Positions 27,560 through 36,332 are shown, counted from the first letter of the stretch. The stretch: 64,000 nucleotides of DNA from an uncultured Synechococcus sp. (GCA_913049535.1 CAJWYF010000001.1:124001-188000), one strand, 5' to 3'. Numbers and translations are program-made. The notes: a model not told the origin generated them from the letters alone.

Positions 27560-28078
27560 ATGCAGGACGCGATCACTGGCCTGATCGGTCGTTACGACCA
27601 ACAGGGCCGCTACTTCGACCGCTCCGCAATCGACCGCATCGACGATTATTTCGCCGGAGCCGAGGTGCGTCTGGCGGCTGTATCCCTGATCAATCGGGAA
27701 GCGGCCGAAATTGTGCGTGAGGCCAGCCAGCGTCTCTGGCTCGCTGATCCCGAACTGCTCCTGCCCGGCGGCAACGCTTACACCACCCGTCGCCTGGCCG
27801 CCTGCCTGCGGGATCTGGACTACTTCCTGCGTTACGCCTCCTATGCGCTGGTGGCGGCGGACTCGCGCATGCTCGACGAGCGCGTCCTCAATGGTCTCGA
27901 TGACACTTACAAGAGCCTCGGCGTGCCGACAGGACCTACCGCCCGCGGCATCCTGCTGATGGCCGATGTGCTGCAGGAGCTGCTCTCCAGCGAAGGCATG
28001 ACTGAGACCTCCTTGGTCCGCGCTCCCTTCGAGTACATGGCCCGCTTTCTGGCCGAAACCAGCCTCAGCGGCCGCTGA
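27560..28078 (+). CDS. apcF: allophycocyanin beta-18-type subunit
   Basis: ApcF is a minor beta-type allophycocyanin subunit of the phycobilisome core, pairing with ApcE in the terminal emitter trimer. The 172-aa protein has the globin-like phycobiliprotein fold, the conserved PGGNAYTTRR segment with Asn72, and the phycocyanobilin-binding Cys82 (RRLAACLRDLDYFLRYASYAL). It is ApcF rather than ApcB because of N-terminal MQDAITGLIGRYD, the divergent Trp/Leu-rich helix and overall low identity to ApcB as I recall it. Length is normal. It lies divergently from glnA. Confidence 0.88.
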   Translation: MQDAITGLIGRYDQQGRYFDRSAIDRIDDYFAGAEVRLAAVSLINREAAEIVREASQRLWLADPELLLPGGNAYTTRRLAACLRDLDYFLRYASYALVAADSRMLDERVLNGLDDTYKSLGVPTGPTARGILLMADVLQELLSSEGMTETSLVRAPFEYMARFLAETSLSGR

Positions 28079-28119
28079 GCCCTTTCCTTCTAACCTGCCC
28101 CCACAATCTTTCGATTCGC

Positions 28120-29310
28120 GTGTCCGTGTCCTCGCTCTCCCCTGTCCCGCAGACCGTGAGCGAGGACCATCGCCTGCGCCTCGATCCCATTGCGACCCCG
28201 GATCGCCTGCTGCTTGGCCCAGGCCCCTCCAATGCCGATCCCCGTGTTTTGCAAGCCATTTCGCGGCCCCCACTCAGTCATCTCGATCCGCTTTATCTCG
28301 AGCTGATGAACGAGGTGCAGGACATGCTGCGCTACGTCTGGCAAACCAATAACAGGTTCACGATCCCCGTCAGCGGCACCGGCAGTGCAGCGATGGAGGC
28401 CACCATCGCCAACTGTGTTGAGGCAGGCGACACCGTTGTTGTCGGGGTCATCGGCTATTTCGGCAAGCGTCTGGTCGATATGTGCGGCCGCTACGGCGCC
28501 AACGTTGTCCAGATCCATGCTCCCTGGGGCGAAGCCCTCAGCCTCGATGCCATCAAGGCAGCGGTTGCTGAGCACAAGCCGGCTGTGCTTGCCCTGGTTC
28601 ACGCTGAAACATCCACTGGGGTCTGGCAGCCCCTTGATGGCATCGGTGCGTTTTGCCACGAGCATGACTGCCTGCTGCTGCTTGACACCGTTACCTCACT
28701 CGGTGGTGTCCCTCTCAAACTGGACGAACTCGGTGTGGATCTGGCCTACAGCTGCAGCCAGAAGGGACTGAGCTGCCCTCCGGGCTTGGGACCCTTCACC
28801 ATGAGCGCCCGCGCCGAAGCCAAGCTTGATGGCCGCAAGAGCAAGGTGCCCAACTGGTACCTGGACATGTCTGGCCTCAAGTCCTATTGGGGTAGTCAGC
28901 GGACGTATCACCACACCGCTCCGGTGAACATGAATTTCGGTCTGCGCGAGGCCCTGCGCCTGCTCTGCGAAGAAGGGATCGAGAACTCCTGGGCCCGCCA
29001 CCGCCGCAACAGTGAGCGGCTCTGGGATGGTCTGCAGAACCTGGGCCTGGAGCTTCATGTTCCTGTCGAACTCCGCCTGCCGACCCTCACCACCGTTCGC
29101 ATCCCCGAGGGTGTCGATGGCAAGGCCTTTGCCCTGCACATGCTCAATGCCCATGGCGTTGAAATCGGCAATGGTCTGGGTGATCTGGCCGGTCAGGTCT
29201 GGCGCATTGGACTGATGGGCACCAATTCCAAGCCCGAGAACGTGGATCGCCTGCTCAAGCTGCTGGAGCAGGAGTTGCCTGCGTTCCGTCAGACCGCCGC
29301 CGTCGCCTGA
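28120..29310 (+). CDS. alanine/serine-glyoxylate aminotransferase family protein
   Basis: This class V PLP aminotransferase, 396 aa from GTG 28120, most likely transaminates glyoxylate in the photorespiratory 2-phosphoglycolate pathway. The family start LLLGPGPSNADPRVL is present; Asp189 in LLLLDTVTSLGG contacts the pyridine nitrogen and Lys215 in SCSQKGLSCPPG binds PLP. The amino donor (alanine or serine) cannot be told from sequence. Its last 56 bases are antisense to the end of tadA. Confidence 0.9.
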   Translation: MSVSSLSPVPQTVSEDHRLRLDPIATPDRLLLGPGPSNADPRVLQAISRPPLSHLDPLYLELMNEVQDMLRYVWQTNNRFTIPVSGTGSAAMEATIANCVEAGDTVVVGVIGYFGKRLVDMCGRYGANVVQIHAPWGEALSLDAIKAAVAEHKPAVLALVHAETSTGVWQPLDGIGAFCHEHDCLLLLDTVTSLGGVPLKLDELGVDLAYSCSQKGLSCPPGLGPFTMSARAEAKLDGRKSKVPNWYLDMSGLKSYWGSQRTYHHTAPVNMNFGLREALRLLCEEGIENSWARHRRNSERLWDGLQNLGLELHVPVELRLPTLTTVRIPEGVDGKAFALHMLNAHGVEIGNGLGDLAGQVWRIGLMGTNSKPENVDRLLKLLEQELPAFRQTAAVA

Positions 29311-29755
29311 ACCAGCTGCGCAGCTGCTCAGCGCATTCGGCTTCCAGCAGGCCCGCCTCAACCTTCATGTGATGGTGCGCGCTCTCGTTGATGGCCAGGT
29401 TGAGGCAGGACCCCAGCGCTCCCCGCTTGGGGTCCCTGGCTCCATAGACGACCCGTCCCATGCGCGCCTGCACCAGGGCACCTGCGCACATCGGGCACGG
29501 TTCCAGGGTGACCAACAGTGTGTGGCCGTTGAAGCGCCAGTCACTCTGCAGCCGTGCCGCCTGGCGCAGGGCCAGCAGTTCGGCGTGCCCGAGGGGATCC
29601 TGGTCCCGTTCCCGCCGGTTGATGCCCCAGCCGATGGCACGCCCGCGCGGATCAAGAATCACTGCAGCCACAGGCACTTCCCCGCACTCCCCAGCGCGTG
29701 CGGCCTGCCGCAGCAGCCGTTGCATCCATGGCCTGAGGCTCTGGTCCATCACCAT
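29255..29755 (-). CDS. tadA: tRNA adenosine(34) deaminase
   Basis: TadA converts A34 to inosine in tRNA-Arg(ACG). The 166-aa protein is taken from ATG 29755 (MVMDQSLRPWMQRLL); ATG 29749 is also possible and upstream codons to 29794 are untypical. Zinc and catalytic residues are visible: His57 and Glu59 in GHAELLALRQA, Cys87 and Cys90 in EPCPMCAGA. The basic C-terminal tail (RSWFRRRRRSDG) could help tRNA binding. The 3' end overlaps the aminotransferase gene in antisense by 56 bases. Confidence 0.93.
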   Translation of the reverse strand: MVMDQSLRPWMQRLLRQAARAGECGEVPVAAVILDPRGRAIGWGINRRERDQDPLGHAELLALRQAARLQSDWRFNGHTLLVTLEPCPMCAGALVQARMGRVVYGARDPKRGALGSCLNLAINESAHHHMKVEAGLLEAECAEQLRSWFRRRRRSDGTQATPAPAA

Positions 29756-29785
29756 TGAGAATGGCTGACTGACAGAGCGGCCGGC

Positions 29786-31192
29786 TTGGCTCAATCACTT
29801 CATCGAACAGAGCCCCAGCTGAACTGCTTCGCTGGACCTTTCGCGCCTGACCCAGGGCTGGAGGCGTTGCTGGAGCGCAGTACGGCGCTGTTGGTGGAAT
29901 GGCTTGGTGAGAGTGCTGCCCATGCCCCGCGCCCTGCGCTCACCTTGGAAGCGACGGTGGCGCCAGCTGCGCACGGCCTGGACCTCGAGGAGCTCTTCAG
30001 TGGTCTGCGCGGGGTGATGGCCGGCGCGTACCGCCCCAACCATCCAGGGGCCTTGGCCCATCTTGATCCGCCGGCCCTATCGGTCTCCATTGCCGCCGAC
30101 ATGATTGCCGCGGGCCTGAACAACAACCTGCTGGCCCAGGAGCTGTCACCATCCCTCAGTCGCTTGGAGCGACGTCTCTGCCACTGGCTCTCAACACGCG
30201 TCGGCCTGGGAGCTAACAGCGGTGGTGTGCCTGCCAGCGGCGGCAGCCTCAGCAACCTGATGGCCCTGGTCTGCGCCCGCAAGGCCGCTGGGCTTGCGGC
30301 CGATCCCCGTGCCGTTGTCCTGACGGGGTCTGCCGCCCATGTCTCCCTCAGCAAAGCCGCTGCGGTGATGGGGCTTCCGCCCGATGGTCTTCGCGCCCTG
30401 CCCACCGATGCCAACGGTCGTCTGCAGCCGGAAGCGGTGGCCAGCGCCCTAACGCAGCTGCGTTTGGAGGGACGTAAGCCGTTTGCTGTTGTTGCGGTGG
30501 CCGGCACCACGGTGCAGGGCACGGTGGATCCCCTCAAGGCTCTCGCTGAGCTGTGCCGCCGCGAGCAGCTTTGGCTCCATGTCGATGGGGCGATCGGGGC
30601 GGTCTGCGCCTTGGTGGAGTCCGAGCGCTGGCGCGTCGATGGCATTGAGCAGGCGGACTCGGTCACGCTCAATCCCCAGAAGGTGCTTGGCGTCAGCAAG
30701 CCCTCATCGGTCTTGCTGATGCGCCAGCTGGAGCTGCTGCATTCCAGCTTTGCCACCGGTCTGCCCTACATGGAATCGGGCGATGGACCGCAAGGGGGTG
30801 AGCTGGGCCTGCAGGGAACCCGTGCTGCGGAGGTGCTCAAGCTCTGGTTGAGCCTGCAGCACCTGGGACTCGATGGTGTGGAGCGCCTTCTGGCAGGAGC
30901 CTTCCAGCGTGCTGAACGTCTGCGCTCACTGCTGCGTGCTCCCCAATTGCAGTTGCTGGGCGGTGACCTGCATCTGGTGGCGATCGGGCTACAACCCCAC
31001 CTTGCTGAGCATGCCTCGGCCTGGCGGGATCACACCCATGCCGAACTGCAGCAGCAGGGTTTCTGGCTCTCGCGACCCGATCTCAACGGGCGCCCTTTGC
31101 TCAAGGCGGTGCTGGGCAATCCCTGCACCAGTGATCACCATCTCGAGCAGCTGGCGGCCATCATCAACCGATCCGCCCGTGAGCTGAGCTGA
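29786..31192 (+). CDS. group II PLP-dependent amino acid decarboxylase
   Basis: The 468-aa protein from TTG 29786 has the fold-type I decarboxylase layout: YRPNHPGALAHLDPPALSVS, the Gly/Ser segment GVPASGGSLSNLMAL, His185 stacking on PLP (TGSAAHVSLSKAA), Asp267 (LWLHVDGAIGA) and Lys299 (SVTLNPQKVLGV). Typical group II enzymes read HVDAA and NPHKW, so both motifs are somewhat divergent. Glutamate, aspartate or 2,4-diaminobutyrate are possible substrates; sequence alone does not decide. The next small gene starts in its stop codon (TGATG). Confidence 0.82.
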   Translation: MAQSLHRTEPQLNCFAGPFAPDPGLEALLERSTALLVEWLGESAAHAPRPALTLEATVAPAAHGLDLEELFSGLRGVMAGAYRPNHPGALAHLDPPALSVSIAADMIAAGLNNNLLAQELSPSLSRLERRLCHWLSTRVGLGANSGGVPASGGSLSNLMALVCARKAAGLAADPRAVVLTGSAAHVSLSKAAAVMGLPPDGLRALPTDANGRLQPEAVASALTQLRLEGRKPFAVVAVAGTTVQGTVDPLKALAELCRREQLWLHVDGAIGAVCALVESERWRVDGIEQADSVTLNPQKVLGVSKPSSVLLMRQLELLHSSFATGLPYMESGDGPQGGELGLQGTRAAEVLKLWLSLQHLGLDGVERLLAGAFQRAERLRSLLRAPQLQLLGGDLHLVAIGLQPHLAEHASAWRDHTHAELQQQGFWLSRPDLNGRPLLKAVLGNPCTSDHHLEQLAAIINRSARELS

Positions 31193-31407
31193 TGGCACAA
31201 CCCCAGGGACGCGGCCGTTGGGTCGCCATCGTCACCGGCGTGATCTCGGTGGTTCTGGCCCTGGCCTATCTGGCGCTGGTGACGCTGTTGGACCGCGCTG
31301 GTCCACTCCAGCCCCCGCCGCCCGAGGCCCTGGCTGGGGCGGCAGTCGTCGCCCCTTCCGCAGTGGATCGACCACCCGTGCCAAGGCCTGCTCCAGGAAG
31401 CGCTTGA
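31192..31407 (+). CDS. small single-span membrane protein with proline-rich tail
   Basis: The 71-aa protein begins one base inside the stop of the decarboxylase gene (TGATG), which suggests coupling. It has a basic N-terminus (MAQPQGRGRW), a clear membrane helix (VAIVTGVISVVLALAYLALV) and a Pro/Ala-rich tail (LQPPPPEALAG). From 31232 to its end it lies antisense to the 3' end of the GTPase gene (176 bases), so about 80 percent of its length is shared. Both frames look plausible; I consider this one real because of the coherent helix. Confidence 0.6.
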   Translation: MAQPQGRGRWVAIVTGVISVVLALAYLALVTLLDRAGPLQPPPPEALAGAAVVAPSAVDRPPVPRPAPGSA

Positions 31408-32854
31408 TATCGAGATCGCGTCGGTCGAGGTCGTACTGGCGCCGCACCACCTCCCCCATGCCACCGTCGCCCCAGTCCTGCTGTTGGGCGAAATAGGTGA
31501 TGAAACTGCGGCCGGCCAAGCGCGTCAGCCAGGCGGCAGTGACCGCCTGCAGCGCTTTGCCAGCCACCAGCGTCGGCAACTGGCTCGAGAGTGCTGCTGT
31601 CATGACGGCAGCCCCGCCTTTGACCACCCCCAAGCTGGCCAGGGTCCGGCCCAGCGACAGCGCCAGCTGCTGGCCCTGTTCACGGCTGATGCTGACGCCA
31701 TAGACCTGGGCGATCTCGACCACCATCTGCGCGTTCACCGCTGCGGTGGCCAGCAGATCCACACCCGGCAGCGGCGTCATGGCCACTGCCCCAGCACCGA
31801 TCCAGCCGTAGCGATCCACGATGGCCTGGGACTGGCTGCGGCGCTGCCGGTCCAGCAGGTCCTGGGAGCTATCGGCCAGCTGGCGGCTCTGCAGAAGAAT
31901 GTTGTCGGCCAGCAGTTCTTCCCCCTCCTCGCGCAGCACCTGGGCGAGCCGGCGGAGCAGCGGTTCGATTTCAGGCTGCGGTTGAAACGGCTGTGCGCCT
32001 GGCCTGGGGATGCTCTGGGGTGAGGCGCTGGCGCTCAGGACATCCTGGGCTGCCACCAGTCCTGCGCAGCGGCGACGCAGCAGTTGCAGCAGTCGGCTCT
32101 CCTCGGTCTCGCCGCGCAGATCGCATTTGTTGAGCACCAGCAACGTGCGTTTGCCCAGATCGGCCAGCCCCTTGAGCACCTGAAATTCACTGGCGCGCAG
32201 GTCGGCGTCCACCACAAACAGCAACAGGTCAGCCGCGACCGCATCGTTCCTGGCCTCCCTCTCACGTTGGAGCCCGGCATCACCGGCCTCCAAGATCCCC
32301 GGGGTGTCACGCAACTCAATGGCCCGCTGCAAGCCGCCGAGACGCAGGCGATAGCGCTGCATCGTTTGTGTCGAGCCCATGGCCGCTCCCACCTGGCCCA
32401 CCTGATCGTTGAGTAACGCCCGGATCAGCGATGTCTTGCCGCTGGAGCCGCTGCCGAAGACCACCACCACCAGATCACCTCGCTCCAGGGATGCCTCCAC
32501 CTGCTGGCGGCGTTGCTGCAGCGCCTCCCGGGCCACCGCATCACTGAGCTGATTGAGCTGCTGCTCGATCGATTCGAGATTGCGTCGCGCTGCCTCCTGT
32601 CGGTTGCGGGGCGCCTGGGGCGCCGCTGCCGCTGCCTGCTCACGGCGCATGCTGCGCAGCATGGGCCCCAGCAGCGGGTAAATGACCATCGCCAGCAGCG
32701 CCAGCAGCAGCAACAGGGCAGGCCCCACCAGCCATCCAGGCAGCCAGTAGCTCAGCTGCCAGATCAGGCTGTTGACCGCCTGCAGCACCAGCGAGAGCAC
32801 GATGATCAGCAGCAGCACACCGCCGAGCAGCAGCCAGAGGCGCGTGCGGCTCAT
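31232..32854 (-). CDS. membrane-anchored GTPase with DUF697-like C-terminal domain
   Basis: The 540-aa protein has two N-terminal membrane helices (residues about 6-28 and 40-62), a coiled segment (90-125), and a P-loop GTPase domain: Walker A GSGSSGKTS (134-142), DTPG (183-186) and NKCD (242-245). The C-terminal part (about 340-480) with GAGAVAMTPLPGVDLLATAAVN and YGVSISREQGQQLALSL is the DUF697 type found with YcjF/Era-like proteins. The last about 58 residues are basic, Pro-rich and encoded antisense to the small protein gene at 31192, so the tail may be an extension gained by loss of a stop. ATG overlaps the PBP stop by 4 bases. Confidence 0.82.
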   Translation of the reverse strand: MSRTRLWLLLGGVLLLIIVLSLVLQAVNSLIWQLSYWLPGWLVGPALLLLLALLAMVIYPLLGPMLRSMRREQAAAAAPQAPRNRQEAARRNLESIEQQLNQLSDAVAREALQQRRQQVEASLERGDLVVVVFGSGSSGKTSLIRALLNDQVGQVGAAMGSTQTMQRYRLRLGGLQRAIELRDTPGILEAGDAGLQREREARNDAVAADLLLFVVDADLRASEFQVLKGLADLGKRTLLVLNKCDLRGETEESRLLQLLRRRCAGLVAAQDVLSASASPQSIPRPGAQPFQPQPEIEPLLRRLAQVLREEGEELLADNILLQSRQLADSSQDLLDRQRRSQSQAIVDRYGWIGAGAVAMTPLPGVDLLATAAVNAQMVVEIAQVYGVSISREQGQQLALSLGRTLASLGVVKGGAAVMTAALSSQLPTLVAGKALQAVTAAWLTRLAGRSFITYFAQQQDWGDGGMGEVVRRQYDLDRRDLDIKRFLEQALARVVDPLRKGRRLPPQPGPRAAGAGVDQRGPTASPAPDRPGPEPPRSRR

Positions 32855-34974
32855 GAGGCTGCGTCGTCCGCGGTGCTGCCTCGACCAGCCGTGCGGATGA
32901 TGTCAGCCCAGAGCTGGGCCGCCACTGCACTGCTGCTGCCCGTCGGGCTGTTGTCGTCGTTGCCCAACCAGATGCCCATGACCCAGTCGCGACTGGGCTC
33001 GTAGCCAATGAAGAGCAGGTCACGGCCCTCATTGGTGGTGCCGGTCTTGCCGCCTTCCTGGCCGCCGAGCCTGGCGCCGCCGCCTGTGCCGCCCTGGATC
33101 ACCGAGCGCAGCAGCCCCTGCATCAACTTGGCCTGATCCTCGTTGAGCACACGCCGGCCCCTGGCCGTTGAGCGGGCGTCCTGGCGGCAGCCTTCCCCCT
33201 GGCCCTGGCAGGGTTCCGCGTCGGTGAGCTTGCGCACCGTGGTGGGCTCCATCCAGACGCCGTCATTGGCGATGGCGGCGTAGGCGGCGGTCAGCTCCAG
33301 CAGTCGGGTCTCGTTTTGCCCCAGCACTAGGCCTGGAACAGCGATCAGTGGTGTGCTGATGCCGAGATCACGGGCCTTGCGCACCACTGCTTCCAGTCCA
33401 TAGCGGCGCGCCAAGCGCAGTGCGGCGCAGTTGTCACTGCGGGCAAAGGCGCCCTGAAGACTGGTTTTACCGCCGCAGCCCGAGTTGTAGCTGACCCCTC
33501 CCCAGTCCAGGGGAGCTGCGCTGATGCTGGAGCCGGCCCTCAGTCCCCGCTCCAGCGCCACCAGGTAGGTGAACAACTTGAACGTGCTGCCGGGCTGACG
33601 CAGGGCCTGGGTGGCGCGATTGAACTGGCTGCTGGTGTAGTCGCGGCCTCCCACCATGGCCAGCACACCACCATTGCGGCTGTCGATGACCACGACGGCG
33701 CCTTCCTGGATCGAGCCGTAGCCGGTGCGGAGGTAGTCCCGCAGCTTGGCTTCGATCACCGCTTGGAGCACAGGATCAAGGTGGGTCTCCACCAGGAAAT
33801 TGCCCTCTGAGGCCACATCAGCCCCCACCAGGCGCTCTAGATCCCGGTTGACCTGATCGCTGTAGAACGGCGCTGGCCGGCGCCCATCACCGCTGCAGGC
33901 CTGCGGTGCCAGCACCACTGGGGTGCGGCGAGCCCGGCGCGCCTGGTCAGGGCTGAGGCGGCCCTCCCGCGCCATCTTGTTCAAGACACCATTGCGCGCC
34001 TCAAGGGCGGCTTGAGGATCGGCGCAGGGATCATGGCCATTGGGGGAAGGCAGCAGTCCCACCAGAAGGGCGGCCTGCTCGAGGTTCAACGCACGGGCGC
34101 TCACACCGAAATAGGCCTGAGCCGCATCCTCAAACCCCCAACCCACTCCCAGGTAGACGCGGTTGAGATAAGAGAGCAGCAGGTCGCGCTTGCTGAAGCG
34201 GGCCTCCAGCTGCAAGGCCACCAGCAGCTCACGCCATTTGCGAGCCAGCGTTTCCCCTCGCCCCACCTCCTCGGGGTACAGGCTGCGGGCCAGCTGCTGG
34301 GTCAACGTGCTGCCCCCTTCCAGCACGCGCCCTCCGATCACATTGGTCAACAGGGCCCTGATGGTGCCGATGGGATCGAGCCCCGGATGCCACCAGAAAC
34401 GCGTGTCCTCACTGGAGAGAAGCGCCCGACGCAGCGCTGGTGAGAAGTCCGAGAGGTGGGGGTTCTCCTGGTGGGAACTGTCTTGGGCACTGCTGATGGC
34501 GCGGTTGTTGCGGTCGTAGAGCACCAGTGGTCCCCGCACCGGCGCCAGGCTGCCGCGCACGGGCACGGTCAACAGGCCAAGCGCCAGCAGGCCCAGTGCA
34601 CCGCTGCCAAGGCTGAGGATCACCGCTGTGAGTGGCTTGGCCAGCCGTCGCCAGGGCTTGCTCTTTGCGGGATCCCTGAATTCCAGCAACGGCAGGCTTG
34701 TGTCCGCCTCGGGGCCAAGGCGGATGCAGTCGCCATCGCGCAGCTCCAGCCAGCTGACCCGTCGGCCCTGCCAGCTCAGGCCATTGGTGGAGCCCTGATC
34801 CCTTAGTTGCCACCGTCCCTGGCGCAGTTCCAGCAGGGCATGGCGCTTGCTGACCGCTGGGTGCATCACCGGCACCTCAGCATCGGGGTCACGGCCGATG
34901 CGATACACATGACCGTGCAGAACGATGGTGCGCAGCGGATCGGTGCCGTTGCGAATCAGCAGCTGCGCTGTCAT
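32851..34974 (-). CDS. FHA-domain class A penicillin-binding protein (PBP1A-like)
   Basis: The 707-aa protein is a bifunctional peptidoglycan synthase with an unusual cytoplasmic FHA domain. Residues 1-95 are FHA (YRIGRDPDAEVPV, HPAVSKRHALL, DQGSTNGL), a membrane helix lies at about 113-137, the GT51 transglycosylase has Glu189 (ALLSSEDTRFWWH) and EGGSTLTQQLAR (219-230), and the transpeptidase has STFK (463-466), SDN (513-515) and KTGT (643-646). FHA domains bind phosphothreonine, so regulation by Ser/Thr kinases is likely. Start ATG 34974 overlaps the lspA stop (ATGA); an upstream start at 35007 adds 11 residues. Confidence 0.93.
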   Translation of the reverse strand: MTAQLLIRNGTDPLRTIVLHGHVYRIGRDPDAEVPVMHPAVSKRHALLELRQGRWQLRDQGSTNGLSWQGRRVSWLELRDGDCIRLGPEADTSLPLLEFRDPAKSKPWRRLAKPLTAVILSLGSGALGLLALGLLTVPVRGSLAPVRGPLVLYDRNNRAISSAQDSSHQENPHLSDFSPALRRALLSSEDTRFWWHPGLDPIGTIRALLTNVIGGRVLEGGSTLTQQLARSLYPEEVGRGETLARKWRELLVALQLEARFSKRDLLLSYLNRVYLGVGWGFEDAAQAYFGVSARALNLEQAALLVGLLPSPNGHDPCADPQAALEARNGVLNKMAREGRLSPDQARRARRTPVVLAPQACSGDGRRPAPFYSDQVNRDLERLVGADVASEGNFLVETHLDPVLQAVIEAKLRDYLRTGYGSIQEGAVVVIDSRNGGVLAMVGGRDYTSSQFNRATQALRQPGSTFKLFTYLVALERGLRAGSSISAAPLDWGGVSYNSGCGGKTSLQGAFARSDNCAALRLARRYGLEAVVRKARDLGISTPLIAVPGLVLGQNETRLLELTAAYAAIANDGVWMEPTTVRKLTDAEPCQGQGEGCRQDARSTARGRRVLNEDQAKLMQGLLRSVIQGGTGGGARLGGQEGGKTGTTNEGRDLLFIGYEPSRDWVMGIWLGNDDNSPTGSSSAVAAQLWADIIRTAGRGSTADDAAS

Positions 34975-35432
34975 CGCCTGGTTCTGAGCGCGTCGATCAG
35001 CAGACACAACACGGCGAGGTTGATGGCAACGTCAGCCAGATTGAAGACCGGAAATTGGAATGGCACCAGTTCCAGCCCGTCAATCACCGCCCCAAATCGC
35101 CAGCGGTCGATGCCATTGCCCAGGCTCCCGCCCAGCAGCAGTCCCGCTGCAGCGGCCTGCAGGCTGCGCCATTGATCTCCCCGCTGCCAGATCCAGGCCA
35201 CCAGCGCCAGGCTCACCACCAGGCTGATGATGCCCAGCCACAGGGCTCCATTCCTGAACAGGCTGAAGGCGGCGCCGTCATTCCAGACCAGCCGCAGGTT
35301 GATCAGGCCCGGCACGAGGGGACGGCCCATCGCTGCTGGCTGCTGCAGCAACCACTGCTTGCTGAGCTGATCAACGCCCGCCACAACGGCAGCGAGGACC
35401 AATGTTGAGCCACGACGACGCAGGCCAGCCAT
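34971..35432 (-). CDS. lspA: lipoprotein signal peptidase
   Basis: LspA cleaves prolipoproteins before the lipidated Cys. The 153-aa protein from ATG 35432 has four membrane helices and the family motifs: DQLSKQWLL near the start, NDGAAFSLF, GGSLGNGIDRW with one catalytic Asp and VFNLADVAINL with the other. ATG overlaps the bioY stop by one base (TGATG) and its own stop overlaps the PBP start. The window contains at least one lipoprotein substrate candidate (5292-5750). Confidence 0.94.
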   Translation of the reverse strand: MAGLRRRGSTLVLAAVVAGVDQLSKQWLLQQPAAMGRPLVPGLINLRLVWNDGAAFSLFRNGALWLGIISLVVSLALVAWIWQRGDQWRSLQAAAAGLLLGGSLGNGIDRWRFGAVIDGLELVPFQFPVFNLADVAINLAVLCLLIDALRTRR

Positions 35433-36013
35433 CAGTGCTGCACCAGCAACAGTGGCCTCAGCATCCTGGCCAGCAGACCCACTAGACAGCACAGCAGCAG
35501 CTGGCCAGGCAGTGGCAGCAGGCTGTAGGTCAGCAGCAGTTGGCTCAAGGAGGGCTCCCAGCGCCCGGCCAGGCTGCCGAGCACCAGGTTGAGGGCCCCG
35601 CAGAGCTGGATCGTCACCAGGCCGAGCATCGCAGCACCGGTCAAGCCTTCCAACGTGTCGAGGCCGTCCTGCTGCGCCAGACGCCCGCTCAGCCACGCCG
35701 CAGGCAGGAATCCGGCGATGTAACCAAAGGCCGGCTGCTGCAGGTAATCCAGACCACCGCCTCCATGGAAGACCGGCAGGATGAACAAGCCAAAGACCAG
35801 ATAAGCCACCGAAGCAATGAAGGCGGCACGGGGCCCGCAGATCAGTGCGGTCAACAGCAGCGCCGGCACCTGAGCGGAGATGCCCAGATCCACAGCAGCG
35901 AGCCCGGTGCGTGGATCCCACAGGGGCAAGGCTGGGTAGAGCAGGCTTCCGGCGATGATGAGCAGCAGTCCCGCTAGCGCCCCGGACCAATTCAGCAAGG
36001 CGCGCACACCCAT
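35432..36013 (-). CDS. bioY: BioY-family biotin transporter (ECF S component)
   Basis: The 193-aa membrane protein has about six helices and BioY-like segments: PLWDPRTGLAAVDLGISAQV, GPRAAFIASVAYLVFGLFIL and GGGGLDYLQQPAFGYIAGFL. BioY takes up biotin alone or with an ECF energising module, which is not in the window. Start ATG 36013. It heads the minus-strand chain bioY-lspA-PBP-GTPase in which all junctions overlap. Confidence 0.88.
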   Translation of the reverse strand: MGVRALLNWSGALAGLLLIIAGSLLYPALPLWDPRTGLAAVDLGISAQVPALLLTALICGPRAAFIASVAYLVFGLFILPVFHGGGGLDYLQQPAFGYIAGFLPAAWLSGRLAQQDGLDTLEGLTGAAMLGLVTIQLCGALNLVLGSLAGRWEPSLSQLLLTYSLLPLPGQLLLCCLVGLLARMLRPLLLVQH

Positions 36014-36062
36014 TCAGCCTGAAGTGGGTTCATCCTGCACGAATCACGAGTCAGCAACAACG

Positions 36063-36332
36063 GTGCCCGATTCAGCAAGCCACCCGTTATCGATTGGCAT
36101 GGCCGTCCGCTTGGCTGAGCCGCAGAGCTATCTGAAAACCGCCGATGCCATGGCGATGCTCAGACCTGGTGATCTGATCGACGACGGCGAGGACGGCGAA
36201 GTGGTCGCTCTGCTGCCGCTGAATCAGGCAGCGGTGCGTTTCCGGCGGGGCACTTTTGTTCTTTCTAGCGAGCTGCTGCTGCCGATCGCTGCGGAGGAAC
36301 CACCTGCTGCCAACGGGACTGCAGAGCACTGA
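36063..36332 (+). CDS. sipA: regulatory protein SipA (NblS-interacting) homologue
   Basis: The protein contains SYLKTADAMAMLRPGDLI and AAVRFRRGTFVLSSELL, matching the small SH3-like SipA proteins that bind and stimulate the NblS histidine kinase in high-light and nutrient stress control. I choose GTG 36063 (89 aa) because the sequence LSIGMAVRL before the internal ATG 36099 aligns with the conserved first strand (IGxxVRL) of the family; ATG 36099 would give 77 aa. The C-terminal tail (EEPPAANGTAEH) is antisense over 68 bases to the M16 gene. Confidence 0.8.
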   Translation: MPDSASHPLSIGMAVRLAEPQSYLKTADAMAMLRPGDLIDDGEDGEVVALLPLNQAAVRFRRGTFVLSSELLLPIAAEEPPAANGTAEH

